Below, piece by piece: positions 1 to 11,477 of a stretch of 64,000 bases of DNA; the stretch's first letter is position 1; each line of letters starts with the position of its first letter. A program made the translations under genes and the position numbers. The notes beneath the pieces are model-generated. The model ran no database searches. It was not told the origin of the DNA and saw only the letters and a list, made by a program, of their open reading frames with translations. The stretch comes from Climacium dendroides. Taxonomy: Eukaryota > Streptophyta > Bryopsida > Hypnales > Climaciaceae. Location of the stretch: the NCBI GenBank assembly GCA_950106755.1, contig OX467086.1:10310001-10374000 (forward strand), in the 5' to 3' direction.

Positions 1-362
1 TTTGAAAATGACGGCGGAGTTGGGCACTCCTAACAATGATAGAGCTCCTGCAAGGCGTGCATGTATTGGCAATGAGTTTGGATACCTAATACATCATTGC
101 AAAAATTCGGTATCATTGCTTGACGGCTAAGGTTATTAAACTACTCTTAATTTCAAAATTCTAACCTTTACTGGCGGCAATACGGAAAGTAACTCAATTG
201 AGTGGCAATAGAAATTTGTACTAACCTAGACCTCGCTGTCTTCGTGAAAAGTGATGATCACAATGATTGCAAGGAACTCCTCAACAAAGTATAAAATCCT
301 CAACACCCTTCTTGAAAGCCAGTTCTCTCATTTCAAATTCCTACAGTCATCCTACTTATACT
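1..362. other. 5' flank of outer MULE transposase, no gene seen
   Basis: Noncoding flank upstream of the first MULE transposase fragment. No terminal inverted repeat like those at 1687 and 23546 is visible here, so the left end of the outer element should lie before the window. I recognise nothing else. Confidence 0.5.
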
Positions 363-1689
363 ATGGCTTGTATTAGAGTAGACGATCATGAAATACCTTT
401 GGTGTTTCCAATGAATCACGAAGGACATGCTAGAGTACTCAATCACCTTTTGCATATCAGATTCAAGTTCCTAGAGTCTTCAATCTATGTCGAAGAAGAA
501 AGAAAGTCGGAATCAGGGGAATTAGAGCATTCCATTCCAATGGAGAAGAGTGTAGAAGAAGAAGGCCACTGTTGGTATCTGCGGGCAGGAAACTATAGAG
601 CTTTTGGGCTTCCTCTTAGTCTTCTTGGGGCAGTCATTGAGCTAGGTAGTCGGCAATCAAACAATTCTACAGTGGACATGCCTTACATGTCTCCAAGACT
701 TCTAGCTAGTCTATCAAGTGACTGCTTTCCTATACTCCCGAATAATACGATTCTTACGAAGGTGAAGAGGGAGAAAATGGATACCATTGTAGAGTTGTCT
801 AGTGAATCTGAGGGAGAGTCCCCGCAAGTTGCACTTCAAAACGCCACGTTTGCGGTCCACAGTATGTCAGATACAAAAGTCACATCAACCACCCCATCCA
901 ATAGTTTACAGTCTCCTGTGTTTCCATGCCCTCCACTGACAGCAAATCTTGGTACCCAAGTGAGTATTATGGATTGCTTGAAGAGATTGTCCAGTATTCG
1001 TCGCTCTAGAAGTGAATTGTCCACAACAAACTTTGATGTTATAAAGCACCATCGGGTGTAGTACCTTCCCCCTTCCTACAATGGAGATGTGCTATTTGAG
1101 TTACCTCCGTATCGCTCGTCCTCTTCATCATCCGCAGCGAAGAATTTGGAGGGAATGGACAAGCGCTATGATGGACATACATGGTGCAAACTCGTCACTA
1201 CAAACATCCACAACGTCGACAACCTAAAGTTCCGTAAGTCTTTCTGTGCCGGTCACCTTGCTTGTAAGAACCATGAGTGCGAGTACTTGAAGAGGGCTGG
1301 AAAAAGGAATGAGACAGAGTGGAGTGGATCCATAGTCTTCCCGTTTGCAGTAGGGGATGGTCCATCCAAAGACTGTACCCTAGTGTGTAAAGTCTGCAAA
1401 GTGACATCCACTTGCCTTCACACATGCGATGCTAGGATCTACTATTGTTATAGCGACAATCCAAATATGACAAGGGCATCTATTCACTTTGGAGCCCATA
1501 CTCATCCAGTAGGAAAGGGCATGTATAGAGATTCTAAAAAAGAAATTAGCGAACTCCTAGCGGAGTAGGTTGCGAAAACACCGACAGCCACTAACTCTGC
1601 TATAGCATTGTCCGTTAGCAAAGATTTCCTGTCAAACTACTTATTTCACCATAGAGAGGGAGAGAAGAGAATGTTGAAGGGAAAGGGTT
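363..1689 (+). pseudogene. MULE-like transposase, N-terminal part (copy 1), interrupted
   Basis: N-terminal half of a MULE-family transposase. The start (MACIRVDDHEIPL) was chosen because copy 2 starts at the same point (MASIRVDGYDIPV). In order there is a conserved N-terminal region, a Ser/Glu-rich linker (VELSSESEGES), and a Cys/His cluster ending in an H-x-H motif that resembles WRKY/GCM1- or FLYWCH-type zinc fingers of MULEs (inference). Premature TAG codons lie at 1059-1061 and 1566-1568, where copy 2 has sense codons. The frame then runs into the terminal repeat of an inserted element just after MLKG. The rest of the gene resumes at 19555 with LKGEEVDEVMDR, so this is one gene cut in two. 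Confidence 0.75.
1674..1682. repeat. Left 9-bp target-site duplication TTGAAGGGA
   Basis: TTGAAGGGA here is repeated exactly at 19555-19563. Nine bp is the usual MULE duplication length. Similarity continues a few bases with one mismatch, so the exact edge is slightly uncertain. Confidence 0.75.
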
Positions 1690-1734
1690 GCTAGCGTGCG
1701 AGCTTGGGAGCAGGAGCCTGCGAGCCTGTGAGCG
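1687..1734 (+). repeat. Left terminal inverted repeat of the nested element
   Basis: The sequence begins TTGCTAGCGTGCGAGC and continues with repeats of the AGC/TGCGAGC type. Its reverse complement matches 19488-19554 over roughly 45 bp with small indels. Confidence 0.7.
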
Positions 1735-2571
1735 GGAATTTTTTTAAGAAAAATTTTGTGCAAAAATCAAAAGTTGAATAGAGGGTTGGCAACGAACCCA
1801 TGACCGTGTATTTAGGGTGACTGTAGGCTCTATAACCGTGGATTAAAAAAGAAAAAGCAATTTTGGGAATGTAGTGCCATTTGTGGACTATGAAGGATAC
1901 TTCTATATTTAAGGGATTTTTGTTGCACATAAAATAGAGCTAGGGTATCTTATCACACATGGACTATTGGAAGAAGGTGAAAGTACCTAAATGAGTCAAA
2001 GATAGGAAGGCAATGTTATCTACTAGTGATATTTTATTGTTGGGGGTTTAGGTAGAGTGGTTCAATTGTTGAGCTTTGTTTGTCTTCCCATTCAAATCTA
2101 TGTGTTCATTAGAAGGGCAAGTGTGACCTCATTTTATTCACTACTTCATATCATGACTATCGCCGTTTAAAGGTGACAACATTTATTTGCATTCCATTTT
2201 TTTTCCCACTATGTAGGAGTTACCATTGGAAGGAGTTATAATTTCTTTCCATTTTTATTCCAATCACATTTTTTCGCACTACTCACTAATTTGCAATAAA
2301 TAATTTAGTATACCTTGTTTTCTCTATTTTTGCCCCATTACAGAGTACCTAATCCTGCAGTCGTAAATGAACTCCAAATTCTATAATTCCCACACTTGTC
2401 CAATAGACATAGTTTCTCTCTGAGTGTATATTTCATAACATTTTTTAGGACAAGTTTAGTATCAAGCAAGAAGCACATTGCACCTCATTTGTAGCCATAA
2501 GACACACAAATCAAATAAACATAAAAGGAATACACATAGTTCAACTCATAAGATTTGTCAATCTTATGAGT
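1735..2571. other. Subterminal noncoding region
   Basis: AT-rich sequence between the left terminal repeat and the 3' end of the methyltransferase gene. The part around 1800-1830 resembles, in reverse complement, the subterminal CACGGTCAT-containing sequence near 19370 and 23390. It may therefore belong to the conserved ends of these elements. No gene is supported. Confidence 0.5.
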
Positions 2572-5500
2572 CTAAGTTGCGGTGGACTCGGTCATAGAAA
2601 CCTCACTAGAAGACGACTCTGGCGTCTCCTCACCCTTAGAAGCTGAAACGTCTACAAAATGAACCACATTTGCAGCATACTTCGGGATGCGAGGTTTCGG
2701 ATCTCTACAATCATACTGTTCATATTGTGTCGCCATCTTCTCGGCATACACTGGAAGTTCGTAAGACTTCTTCGGACTCAAGATATGTCTTCGAATCTTC
2801 TTCATTGGATGCGTTCCCTTCATTGCTTCGTTCCTTAAAGAACCACACATAGAAGGTTTAGGGCCTTGAAATTCTTTGTATGCAACGTATATTACAAAAC
2901 AAAAAATGTTGTCATTACAAAGCAAAACTTACTTACTAGGTCTAACGGTGCGTGTGAACAACATTGGTTCGACGTGTACGACATCAAGATCAAGGGCTGC
3001 AATAGCTTCCACTGGAACTTGAGTCACTCCTTCTATTGGAGTGGCTTTCTTCATCGGCTTCAGAACAATGTTGAAGATATCGATGTCCTTCTCCAAGGCC
3101 ACAATATGGCGGCCCGTCCCACGACAAGCCATAATGGACGCCCCTGCAATAGAAGCATGTGGTGAACAATGTTTAAGTACATCTTTACAAGAATAAACAA
3201 TTCATTTTAGAACTCTTTCTTGAAACTGAGTAGTATTATACCTGTAGCAGCGGTGCAGTCGAGAACTACATCATCTTCATCGGTACAGCCTTCGATGAAA
3301 AACTGTAGGAACCTCACATCTTTCTCTCGGGGTCCACGCCAAGGTGCTTTGGTTTCCTTGTTTACCATCATGGCCTCCTCAATAATGTAATTGATGACCA
3401 TGTCTTTCTTTTGGAGGTTCCACTTTGCTTTGGTCATGGCTGTGGTCTGCCTAAATTGGAAAAGTGATGCCACTTTTCCACCCACGTCCTTTATGAAAAG
3501 AGTGACTCCGAACTTCAGGGTCTGCATCAAAAAATTAATTATTAAAGAGGGGAATGCCATTGACAATCACACCATATATCAAACCAAGAATCACATCTAA
3601 AAGAAAACCTAATATCACATGAAAAATAAAATAGAGAACTCACTGTTTCGCCAAGGTTTATTCCCGACGTGAGGTCTAATTGGTTGAATGCCAACCACTC
3701 TTTCTTCATCTTCAAGTTCTTGAAAATTTTCATCAACCCTGCAAACATACTTCGAGACTGAACGCTGTAGGAATGAAACACCAGGAGACAACTGTTGTCT
3801 TGTAAATACTCCTCGGCAAATTGGAATGCATTTTACATTCCAGCATATGCTGGGTCCGCGTTCCACGAGGGAATGCGCTTCTCTGAGACAAGAGGCACAG
3901 GCAGGTTCTCTTGGCTATCGAAGATGATTAGATCCACCAAAGGATCTCTGGTGACCCTGCCGTCGAATGAGCGCGGTTTCCCTGCATTCACTTGCGACGA
4001 AGAAGTTTACCATGTCACAAGAGGATTGAACAAGAAACAAGAAACTCATGTAGAAATTGAAAGAGAGGAAAATTCAAATACATTTGAAGGTTCACGATAC
4101 CTTTTGAATGAAGTCCATGACTTCAACATACGGATTTGGTGGTGAATTCTCAGAATCTTCCATAATATCAATGATGGACACGTTTAAGATAAGCTCCTCC
4201 GTTCTGACATCGTCGTCGTCTATCACCAGGACTTGTGTGCCTTGGGTCAGCATATTCTCCGTCCACTCTCGAAGTATGGCCTTCCTCTTCATCCCGGTGT
4301 GGCTTCCTTCCACCAACTGCGAGCTCTGGTCAACTGCTGAAGACAATGGAACCCCGGTATCGCCCTCATCTTTTTTCTTGCCTTTGGCCTTCGTTTTCTC
4401 CTCCTTCTCTTTCAATTTCTCCCTCTCCTTCTGCTTTGCCAAGCAATCTGCCTCCCTCTTTCACTTGATTTCTAGCGCCAAATGTAGCTTAGCCGCCTTC
4501 TTTCTGTCAGCTCTGTCCCTCTTGGCAATTGCCTTCGCCTTTTGAACTGCGTTGAGACCTGCGAACTCATCGACATTTAAGTCAACCCCACTAATTCCCT
4601 CCAGAGATTCCCGGAGGGCTTGCTCCGATGGATGCGTGTATCCAATAGGGCAATCGAGGTACCACACCCCACGGCTGAGATGAGCCGTGGTGTACGTTTG
4701 GAGTTGACTCGAAGTGTATATGCAGGTTGCCGAATGGCGATCAAGAAAACTCCTAAGGAATTCTGGGAAGTCATCCTTTTTTATTGCACCTTTTCCCTCA
4801 AGTTCAAACTTGAAATACCTGAATTGCCCAAAGAAATGTAACATTGAAGGAAAAGTGAGCGACACGTGAAGTTTTAGTCTAGACATTTCCATCACAAATA
4901 CCAAATGAGAGTCAAGATAAAGTGAACCTGAGTTGGAAACAAATTATATGCTACTTTGAAGGCAGGCTATGGAAGTCTTGGAAGATTGAATTGGTTCCCA
5001 ATTAATTAGCATTTTTGAATGAGCCTTACAAAAGTGGTGTAAGACATACCGATATAGCACCCTTCTCACTGCTTGTTCGGACCCCTTATGCTTCTTGAAA
5101 TTGTCGCTCTTTTTGAAATAATTTGATCCCCTGAGGTAGTTCATATATCCATCATCCCAAATTTTCCTCCTCCATCCCTCCAGGTACTCTTGTAAGGTCT
5201 TCGGCTGTAGCGAGACGTTCATATTGATGACAATGCCGTCGTGCCGGACAACATCGTCAAAGTACTTCACCGCTGCATCCTTGATCTGAGAAATCATAGA
5301 ACAATCAGAATTTATCATCCACTGAAAGAAAATGAACTCTAGAAATTTTAAGGAAAGAAAATCCAAATCCAATGACGTCTACAAATTTATACAAAGATTA
5401 TCACTTACCCCAGCATACCATACACAACGGTTCAAGAAGGGACCAAGTAATGTCTCAGAAATTGGCTTAGGCGGGAATCGCCTGGCATGTCGAGATGGTG

Positions 5501-7019
5501 TTGATGAGTTCCACCATTTCAAGAACTTGATCTTGTGCTCTACCGTGGTGTTGCAAGTGGCCACCATTTGTAGCTTCTCCAGAGTCATCTCTAGCACTTC
5601 ATTGGCACTACAATGTCTCTCAATCTGATATTAAAAAACAAAATAAAGTCAGTCACTGTTTCAGACTTCCTAATCGCAATGTCATATGAATGCTATCAAG
5701 GTGATGGAGGTACCTCCTCAATAAACCCTGGCTTGTTCGCCGGATTGGCTACCGCCACCAACTTGGACATCTTAACATTTAGTTTCCCGAGTTTCTCGTT
5801 TGCCCCAGCTCGCATCGCTTGCGCTAGTTCCATGGGGGAACGGTCTTCCTGTGCTGTCACCTCATTGTATTTGCGACCAGCTGCATCTGCAGCCTGCGCA
5901 ACCTCTTGCTACAGAAGCAAGTGAAAAATAGCACCTTTAAATACAAATAAAGCAAGTATAAAATAGAAGAGAATATAACACATCAAATTCCAAAAGCCTG
6001 AGCATCCTCACCCTGAATACAAATGCCGTGAAGACTTGTAGTGGCATAGAATACCACGTTGGCTTCGGTTTCGGTGCCCCACACAGTCGAAGCTCGGAAG
6101 GCCTCAACATCTCTTGAAAACGCTCAATGGGAAGAAGGTCATACTTTTGCACCCTGTAGAGTGTGTGAACCAAGTTGGTTTTGACGTGAGAATCCTCGGT
6201 GGATCTGAAAAACAATTAATCATAGTGAGATTCATCACAGTATCTGCAGCATCCGAAAATCACATAAAAAAAATTAAAATGTAAAGCAAAAGTACATAAG
6301 AAAGGCTTGAAGGTATCAGAAAGCATACTTGTTGATGTCATGCATGACATGCATGACGAGCTCCGTCCTCTTCTTTGTGTCAAGTAAAATGGCATCCACT
6401 ACGTAATGCCATTCAATGTCCTTGGAATGCATTTTGCCAATGTACTTCATCTAAGAGATGAGTCGATGGTTTCCATCGCAAACATAGAACTTCAGGTTTT
6501 TAAAAAACCTGAGTTCGGGCACGGATTCCACGTAGGCATTGAACGCGTCATTCTTTTCCTTCCACAGCAGCCCCCATGCCTCCATCTCCCCTTCAGTGAA
6601 TTGGGAGCTCTCTCCGGCCTCGTCAGTTGTTGTCACGTAGAAAACCGCTGCCCCGTCGCGATAGCCCTTGCTGAACTCGTGTTCTAGGAACTCGAGGTCG
6701 CATGATAAGGTAGGCCTTACCATGGGCATGGACACCATCCAGCAGAGTGGGATGTTCATTCTGAAAAGGTGGTCCAGCTTCATTCAAAGGGACGCTATAG
6801 ACTTCACCGAATCCACCTTGTGGTATTGGCGGAGTTCTTCTTCCAAAAAATCTTTGTCATCTCCCTCCATCACAATGACCGATGCGTCTTCTTCCATCAT
6901 GTCACCCTCGTCTTCCCCTTCTCCGTCCCCTGCAATGGCCGGTTGCGTTGAGTCTCCTGTAGTTGGAGTCTGGAGATTTGTCTCTTGAGGCCACAAGTTT
7001 GATGGAGTGCCATCCATCT
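2572..7019 (-). pseudogene. ParB-like domain + DNA N6/N4-methyltransferase-like gene, multi-exon, decayed
   Basis: About eleven minus-strand exons with plausible GT-AG joins: 7019-6329, 6204-6012, 5908-5714, 5624-5409, 5285-5050, 4818-4101, about 4000-3644, 3521-3242, 3143-2939, 2872-2572. Most joins keep the frame. Exon 1 ends its N-terminal region with FYVCDGNHRL, the DGNHR signature of ParB/sulfiredoxin-like domains. The C-terminal half shows VDLIIFD (motif IV region, with the expected DPPY replaced by DSQE), NSCLLVFHS, then VRFLQFFIEGC...VVLDCTAATG (motif I region) and RGTGRHIVALEKD. That order fits prokaryote-type N6A/N4C DNA methylases. ParB-like plus methylase is a known phage and bacterial pairing. 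In-frame stops lie at 6784-6786, 6451-6453, 4461-4463 and 3833-3835, so this copy is dead. A 5' exon is probably missing, since 7020 is a splice acceptor. The join near 4101/4000 is not clean. Methylation activity is inference, given the altered DPPY. Confidence 0.6.
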
Positions 7020-7222
7020 GCAAGTTTAAAACATGAGAAGTTGTATTACATTTGAAATAGCCATGATAAATGTAGAGACATACTGACATTGAAAAATTGA
7101 TGAAATCCATAATGAAACAATAGATAATACAATCAATCATTCCTGTAATGGGATTTCATGGAAAAAACAATGTCAAGGAAATGCACCTATCTCAAGAACT
7201 ACATCCCTGTATCTCACTAGAG

Positions 7223-7714
7223 TCAGTCAATTTCTACATCATCATTCGAGTCTGAGCTGAAAAGGATGCAAACTGGATCTCTAAAATTCCGGGCACTACT
7301 ACACGCGCAGTCACAGAATTCTATACCCAAGGGATTGCCACAAGTCTCGGATGGTAGGGATTCCGAAAAGGTTTGACAAGGTTGTTTTGGATCGTCCGTC
7401 TCAACTGATGCTAATGGTGGGAAATGGTGGCGTGTACGCTTCTGAGGTCCTTGAACACACGCTTGACTCTGCACAGTGGTCTCAAATGTATCATGGAAGT
7501 TGTTCACAGTGTCTAGGACATCATCAAAAGTAATCAATACCTCTTCGTCTTCTGGTTGATCACCGACAATGTTCTTGTCCTCTGATTCGATTGACACCTC
7601 TATCTCAGTCTCTTGCAACGGTACAAGAGGCTGAGATGATTCTGCCTCAACACTGACTGGCATCTGAATAGGTGTCACTGTGGGTGAAGCTCTTTCTTGG
7701 CCTCGTCTTGTCTG
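7223..7714 (-). CDS. Acidic hypothetical terminal exon
   Basis: An open minus-strand exon begins after a good acceptor (cttcag) at 7714 and ends with a stop at 7223. The product is acidic and low-complexity (VSIESEDKNIVGDQPEDEE, then SSDSNDDVEID at the end). No domain is recognised. It lies about 200 bp upstream of the first supported exon of the ParB/methyltransferase gene. It may be a decayed 5' exon of that gene or the last exon of a separate one. It looks like a disordered protein tail rather than an enzyme. Confidence 0.35.
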   Translation of the reverse strand, partial: QTRRGQERASPTVTPIQMPVSVEAESSQPLVPLQETEIEVSIESEDKNIVGDQPEDEEVLITFDDVLDTVNNFHDTFETTVQSQACVQGPQKRTRHHFPPLASVETDDPKQPCQTFSESLPSETCGNPLGIEFCDCACSSARNFRDPVCILFSSDSNDDVEID

Positions 7715-7771
7715 AAGATAGGCACCAATGATAGAATTAGATATAATTTTTAAACGGGTATAAAAAACCAT

Positions 7772-8181
7772 CTAAACTAGCAAGCCTTAAAACATAATAT
7801 AAATGTGAAGATCATCTCCAACAAAGACAATTAAGATTTTGGACTAGGCATCTCTACGCATGCACATCCATGATATTGTCTTTCATTCAGGATGCCTTAA
7901 TATTTTTGGCAGTACTAGGGTCCTAAATCCTAAACCATGGGAGGTGCCTTGGATCCTTAAATTTTCAGAGGTCATTTAGTGCATTGCTGGACCTACTAAA
8001 GAGCAACAAAAAATGACCTTTTCACTTATTTTGAGAACCCGTGCCACACTGCAATCGCCAGCGCCACTCACGACACGAGCGCTACTGGCGTCACAAACAC
8101 CACTCGCGTCACGAGCACCATGACCGTCACGAGCGCCAAGAAAAACCAGTGACATACTCACATGCATGAAATTAACTTCCA
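7772..8181. other. Noncoding, with a short GC-rich imperfect repeat
   Basis: Mostly AT-rich. Between about 8050 and 8142 there are four or five imperfect copies of a motif like GCGTCACGAGCACCA. The minus-strand reading (GARDASGVCDAS) is a by-product of the repeat, not a gene. Confidence 0.45.
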
Positions 8182-8295
8182 CATTTTTTTATGGGAAATT
8201 TCTGGGGTCCTGGTCAGTCGGCCAAGTGGTGCCTCGGATCCGAGGCACCACTTGGCCAACTGACCAGGACCCTAGAAATTTCCCAAAATAAAATG
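8182..8295. repeat. Foldback palindrome 1 (114 bp)
   Basis: A near-perfect palindrome centred on GGATCC at 8236-8241, with core TGCCTCGGATCCGAGGCA and outer boxes GGGGTCC/GGACCC. As single-stranded DNA or RNA it would fold into a hairpin with about 50-bp arms. Relatives lie at 8576-8688 and 17286-17355. Confidence 0.85.
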
Positions 8296-8575
8296 ACTTG
8301 TCTTGATTTCATTCAAGAAATCGAGTGCATGATGGACGTAAGTGAGAATCTCCTGCTTGTAACTAATCAGAGAATAAGGCCCATTACGATTTAACGCGTA
8401 CTCTTGGAATTTGATCGCCCAGCTAGCTTATATAGGTTTCAAAACCACACATTCTGTTTCAACCCGCGCTACAAATTCGGTCTTATTGTTGGTTGCTTTG
8501 TTGGAAATGTGAGAGCCCATGAGAGCCCGCGCGAGTCAGCTGGCCGATGATCAAGAACCTTGTAGGATTATGTTT

Positions 8576-8688
8576 CATTTTTTTTTTGAAAATTTGGGGG
8601 GTCCAGGTTAGAGTGCCGGGTGGTGCCTCGAATCCGAGGCACCACCCGGCACTCTAACCTGGACCCCCCAAATTTTCAAAAAAAAATG
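8576..8688. repeat. Foldback palindrome 2 (113 bp)
   Basis: A near-perfect palindrome centred at about 8632. The core is GCCTCGAATCCGAGGC, the outer box GGGGGGTCC, and the ends CATTTTTT/AAAAAATG as in palindrome 1. The segment between core and outer box differs from palindrome 1 but is still self-complementary. Confidence 0.85.
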
Positions 8689-9869
8689 TACTTGTCTTCA
8701 AACTCCCCGTTGTCGGCACTGTATCTACACATCCACGCTTCACTGCGGGTGCGGACTCTCTTGACGAACTGGTACATGGAGATACAGGGAGGAGCTCAGA
8801 ATTATAAATTTTTCCCTTTGCGCGCACAAATTCCCCTCCCGTACTGCACGATCCTATTCTCTTGACACTCACGATGGAACGGAATTCTATCTTCCCAACA
8901 GTGTTCAACAAAAGGAAATCAAGCTTCAATCTTTGCTGACTGCGTGAATCTGAAAGGCTGACCCCAGCACTCTCAAGCTACAAGGATCAATGCGCAATTC
9001 GCGAACACACTCAAGCTCCACGTATCACGCGCCACATTCAAGCTTAGTGGAATCGTACTCACGCACCAGACTCACGATTCACATGAAGCAACAGATGTGG
9101 TTCGGTTACCTTTGCTCGAGCCGGCGCAGCGGGTGGACTGGGTTCTTGAATGCCTCCACGGCCACAGCTCCTGGTGCTCCTCATCGACATACTCTGCAAA
9201 TCACAGTCACGACCCCAACGCTCAGTTCACAAACCTACTCACGGACCGACTTCGGTACAATGCAAGAATGTTTGCAAATGGAGGTGCACACCCTCTCAAT
9301 CATGGAGTCCAACTATGATGTGCATGGAAGAGCGTGGAGGACCACGGAATCCAGATAAGGCTTCAAGAACGTGAGGTCATCGCCGGAAATGCAGTGGTTT
9401 CTAATTTTGTCGCCCGCGTTGTGAATCCTTGGCGTGCTTCATCGGTGAAGTCGGCTAATTTCATGCATAGTGGATTCCAAGCCAGACTGAACGACTGAAC
9501 TTATTGCTAAGTGATTCCATATTTGACTGGAGGTTACTTTTGCCGAACTTCAAAAATCGGTTTGACTGCCGCTTACTTTTGCCGAACTTCAGAAATCAGG
9601 ATCCTTATTTCACCAACGTGCAGGGAGATGGCGACCGACCCATAACACCATCCGCTTGTCATGCCCCATGCATGAGCCAGTTGAATAAAAATCTATAGAT
9701 GAATGGGGTCGGTAAACAGAGATTTCTGCATGCGAGCTAGTACCTAATTGATCACATCCACACATTTCCAACAGAGCAACCAACAAGAAGATCGAATTTG
9801 TAGCGCTAGCTACCTCTGTTTTACACATGATAGTACCTCAACAAGCGCGATTGAATGCACAGGTCCTTG
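8689..9869. other. Interior of the inverted-repeat element, no gene seen
   Basis: Short open frames exist on both strands (for example about 8990-9358), but they overlap each other, lack recognisable domains and look like chance. A small tandem repeat of the phrase TTACTTTTGCCGAACTTCA lies at about 9523-9597. Confidence 0.45.
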
Positions 9870-10029
9870 CAATGCTTGAAACAGAATGTCTGGTTTCCAA
9901 ACTTACATAAGCTAGCTAGGAGATCAAATCTATGCATTCACGATCAATACCAAGAGTTCGCGTTAAATCGTAATGGGCCTTGATCTCTAATCAGTTACAA
10001 GCTGGAGATTCTCACTTACGTCCATTATG

Positions 10030-10407
10030 CAAAATAAGATTGAACTGAGTCCAAGAAACTGTGCTCACGACAATATGTTCAAAAACTTTCACATATTGAA
10101 TTTTATTTCAACTGGTGCAAATCCGCTCCTCATCAACAATCCTATTTTCTGTAGTTTACGGTTGTGAAGGTATATTGACTCTTCAAAGTGTAGGGACTAG
10201 TCCCCAAGTCATCCCCATATTAGCACCTTGGATACTGTAAGAGATTTACAAATTTTTTGTTTTCATTACTCTCTATAGAGCTTTAGTGAAGACAGTTGCC
10301 AAAAGAGAACTTCTACATGTTCAAACACTTACCTTGAATGCTATACAAAATTCAAGTCACCTTCCATGTGATATAAGAAACAGGGACAATGAGGGGCATA
10401 AGGAGAA
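10030..10407. other. Noncoding, nothing recognised
   Basis: AT-rich sequence between the inverted-repeat element and the solo LTR. It ends with the 5-bp duplication GAGAA at 10403-10407. No feature is supported. Confidence 0.4.
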
Positions 10408-10690
10408 TGTGACAACTCATATTTTTTTTTTTTATTTGTTTACCCTTTTGAGCGAACCGGAAATTAGAAATAGGTATCCGGATTCATCTAGAAAGAAAAA
10501 TAAATCCAAAAATAGTCACCAAAATTACCTTACGGAACTAATCCGGTTTTAGGTCAAAGCGGAACGGATTAGATGTACAACCGGATAGTATTTCCAACCG
10601 GAACCTTGTTGATCGGATTAGGAGGTAACCGGATGTCAAGAACCAGACCGGATATCCGACCGGTCATAAAGACAGTCCAGGGCGTCAGGA

Positions 10691-10700
10691 CTATATAAAG
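10691..10700 (+). promoter_or_regulatory. TATA box of family-2 LTR copy 1
   Basis: CTATATAAAG lies about 310 bp upstream of the start codon of the internal protein. It is conserved at 46970-46980 and, on the other strand, near 45526-45536, which supports a real core promoter inside the LTR. Confidence 0.65.
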
Positions 10701-11011
10701 CCTGGCCTTGCCCATTTTCAGGTCTCTGGATTTCCACTTGTTATTGTGTCCTGATTTAGCGCCTGACGTTTCTATCATTGACCACGGCCAAGGAGAGGGA
10801 GTACAAGAGGGTACGGAAGTGAGAGAAGGGTGTGAGACGGAGAGATCTCCTCCGGACATGAGTGGGTGAGACCTTGAGTACGAGCGGATACGTGAGAAGC
10901 TGAGAGTGTGAGCACGCCGGTAGGGTAGTTTACAGGCGGAGCGGAACCTCTGAGTGTCGCGCGCTCCCTTTTTAGGATTGTAGAGAGTGAAAACTGGGTA
11001 GAGCTACCCTC

Positions 11012-11477
11012 ATGCCGCGGTTGAACTGGAAGAGAGGTTCTAACACCCCGCCTCCGAGTGAAGTAAAGCTTAGAAAAGTAGTTCCGGTCATGCCGACCAC
11101 AGAACCGGAATAGGGAGAAGCTCCTATCCAAGGCACGGGAGTCAGCGGACCGGATCGTGGAGAGCAGCCAGAAGTTGACAAAAGTTCCGGTCCGACTCTC
11201 AGAAATTTCTCTTCCGGACTTGTTTCCGGAAGACGTAGCTCAGGAGCCGGGAAAGGACAAGACGCCCCAGTCAAGCAGGGCCAAGAAGGATACACCCTCG
11301 ACCGGACATCAGCCAATGGATTTGGACTCCCCGGAAGCTGAAGAAGAACATCCGGTTCTACCTACGGATGGAGAAAGGAACCGGAATCTAAGTGAGGTCT
11401 TCGAGCAGTTGGAGAGACTTGATGAGAGCCCTACCATTGGATCCCAAGTGTATGAGACGGAACAGGAAGGATTGTAA
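11012..11477 (+). pseudogene. LTR-encoded protein, family 2 copy 1, internally deleted
   Basis: It starts MPRLN like the other family-2 copies and keeps the first about 35 codons (STPPPSEVKLRK, then PVMPT). A TAG follows at about 11112. The next sequence matches the C-terminal third of the full copy (RLSEISLPDLFPEDVAQEPG to YETEQEGL). Roughly 1.2 kb of coding sequence, including the whole conserved N-terminal globular region, has been lost. The surviving tail is Pro/Glu/Ser-rich and predicted disordered. No function is known. Confidence 0.7.

Larger units (their letters stand above)
8330..10029. mobile_element. 1.7-kb inverted-repeat element, unclassified
   Basis: The sequence around 8331-8480 (GGACGTAAGTGAGAATCTCC onward) recurs in reverse complement around 9870-10029. 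The match continues through ATTACGATTTAACGCG, GCTAGCTTAT and ACATTCTGTTTCAA. The arms are about 150 bp with indels. The interior has no convincing gene but holds foldback palindrome 2. It could be a non-autonomous DNA transposon with long inverted repeats or an inverted duplication. No target duplication was identified. Confidence 0.55.

Noticed and set aside
8990..9374. Overlapping open frames of 73-122 codons
   Set aside because: Three frames of the same strand are open over the same bases with no recognisable protein, which is expected by chance in GC-richer DNA.
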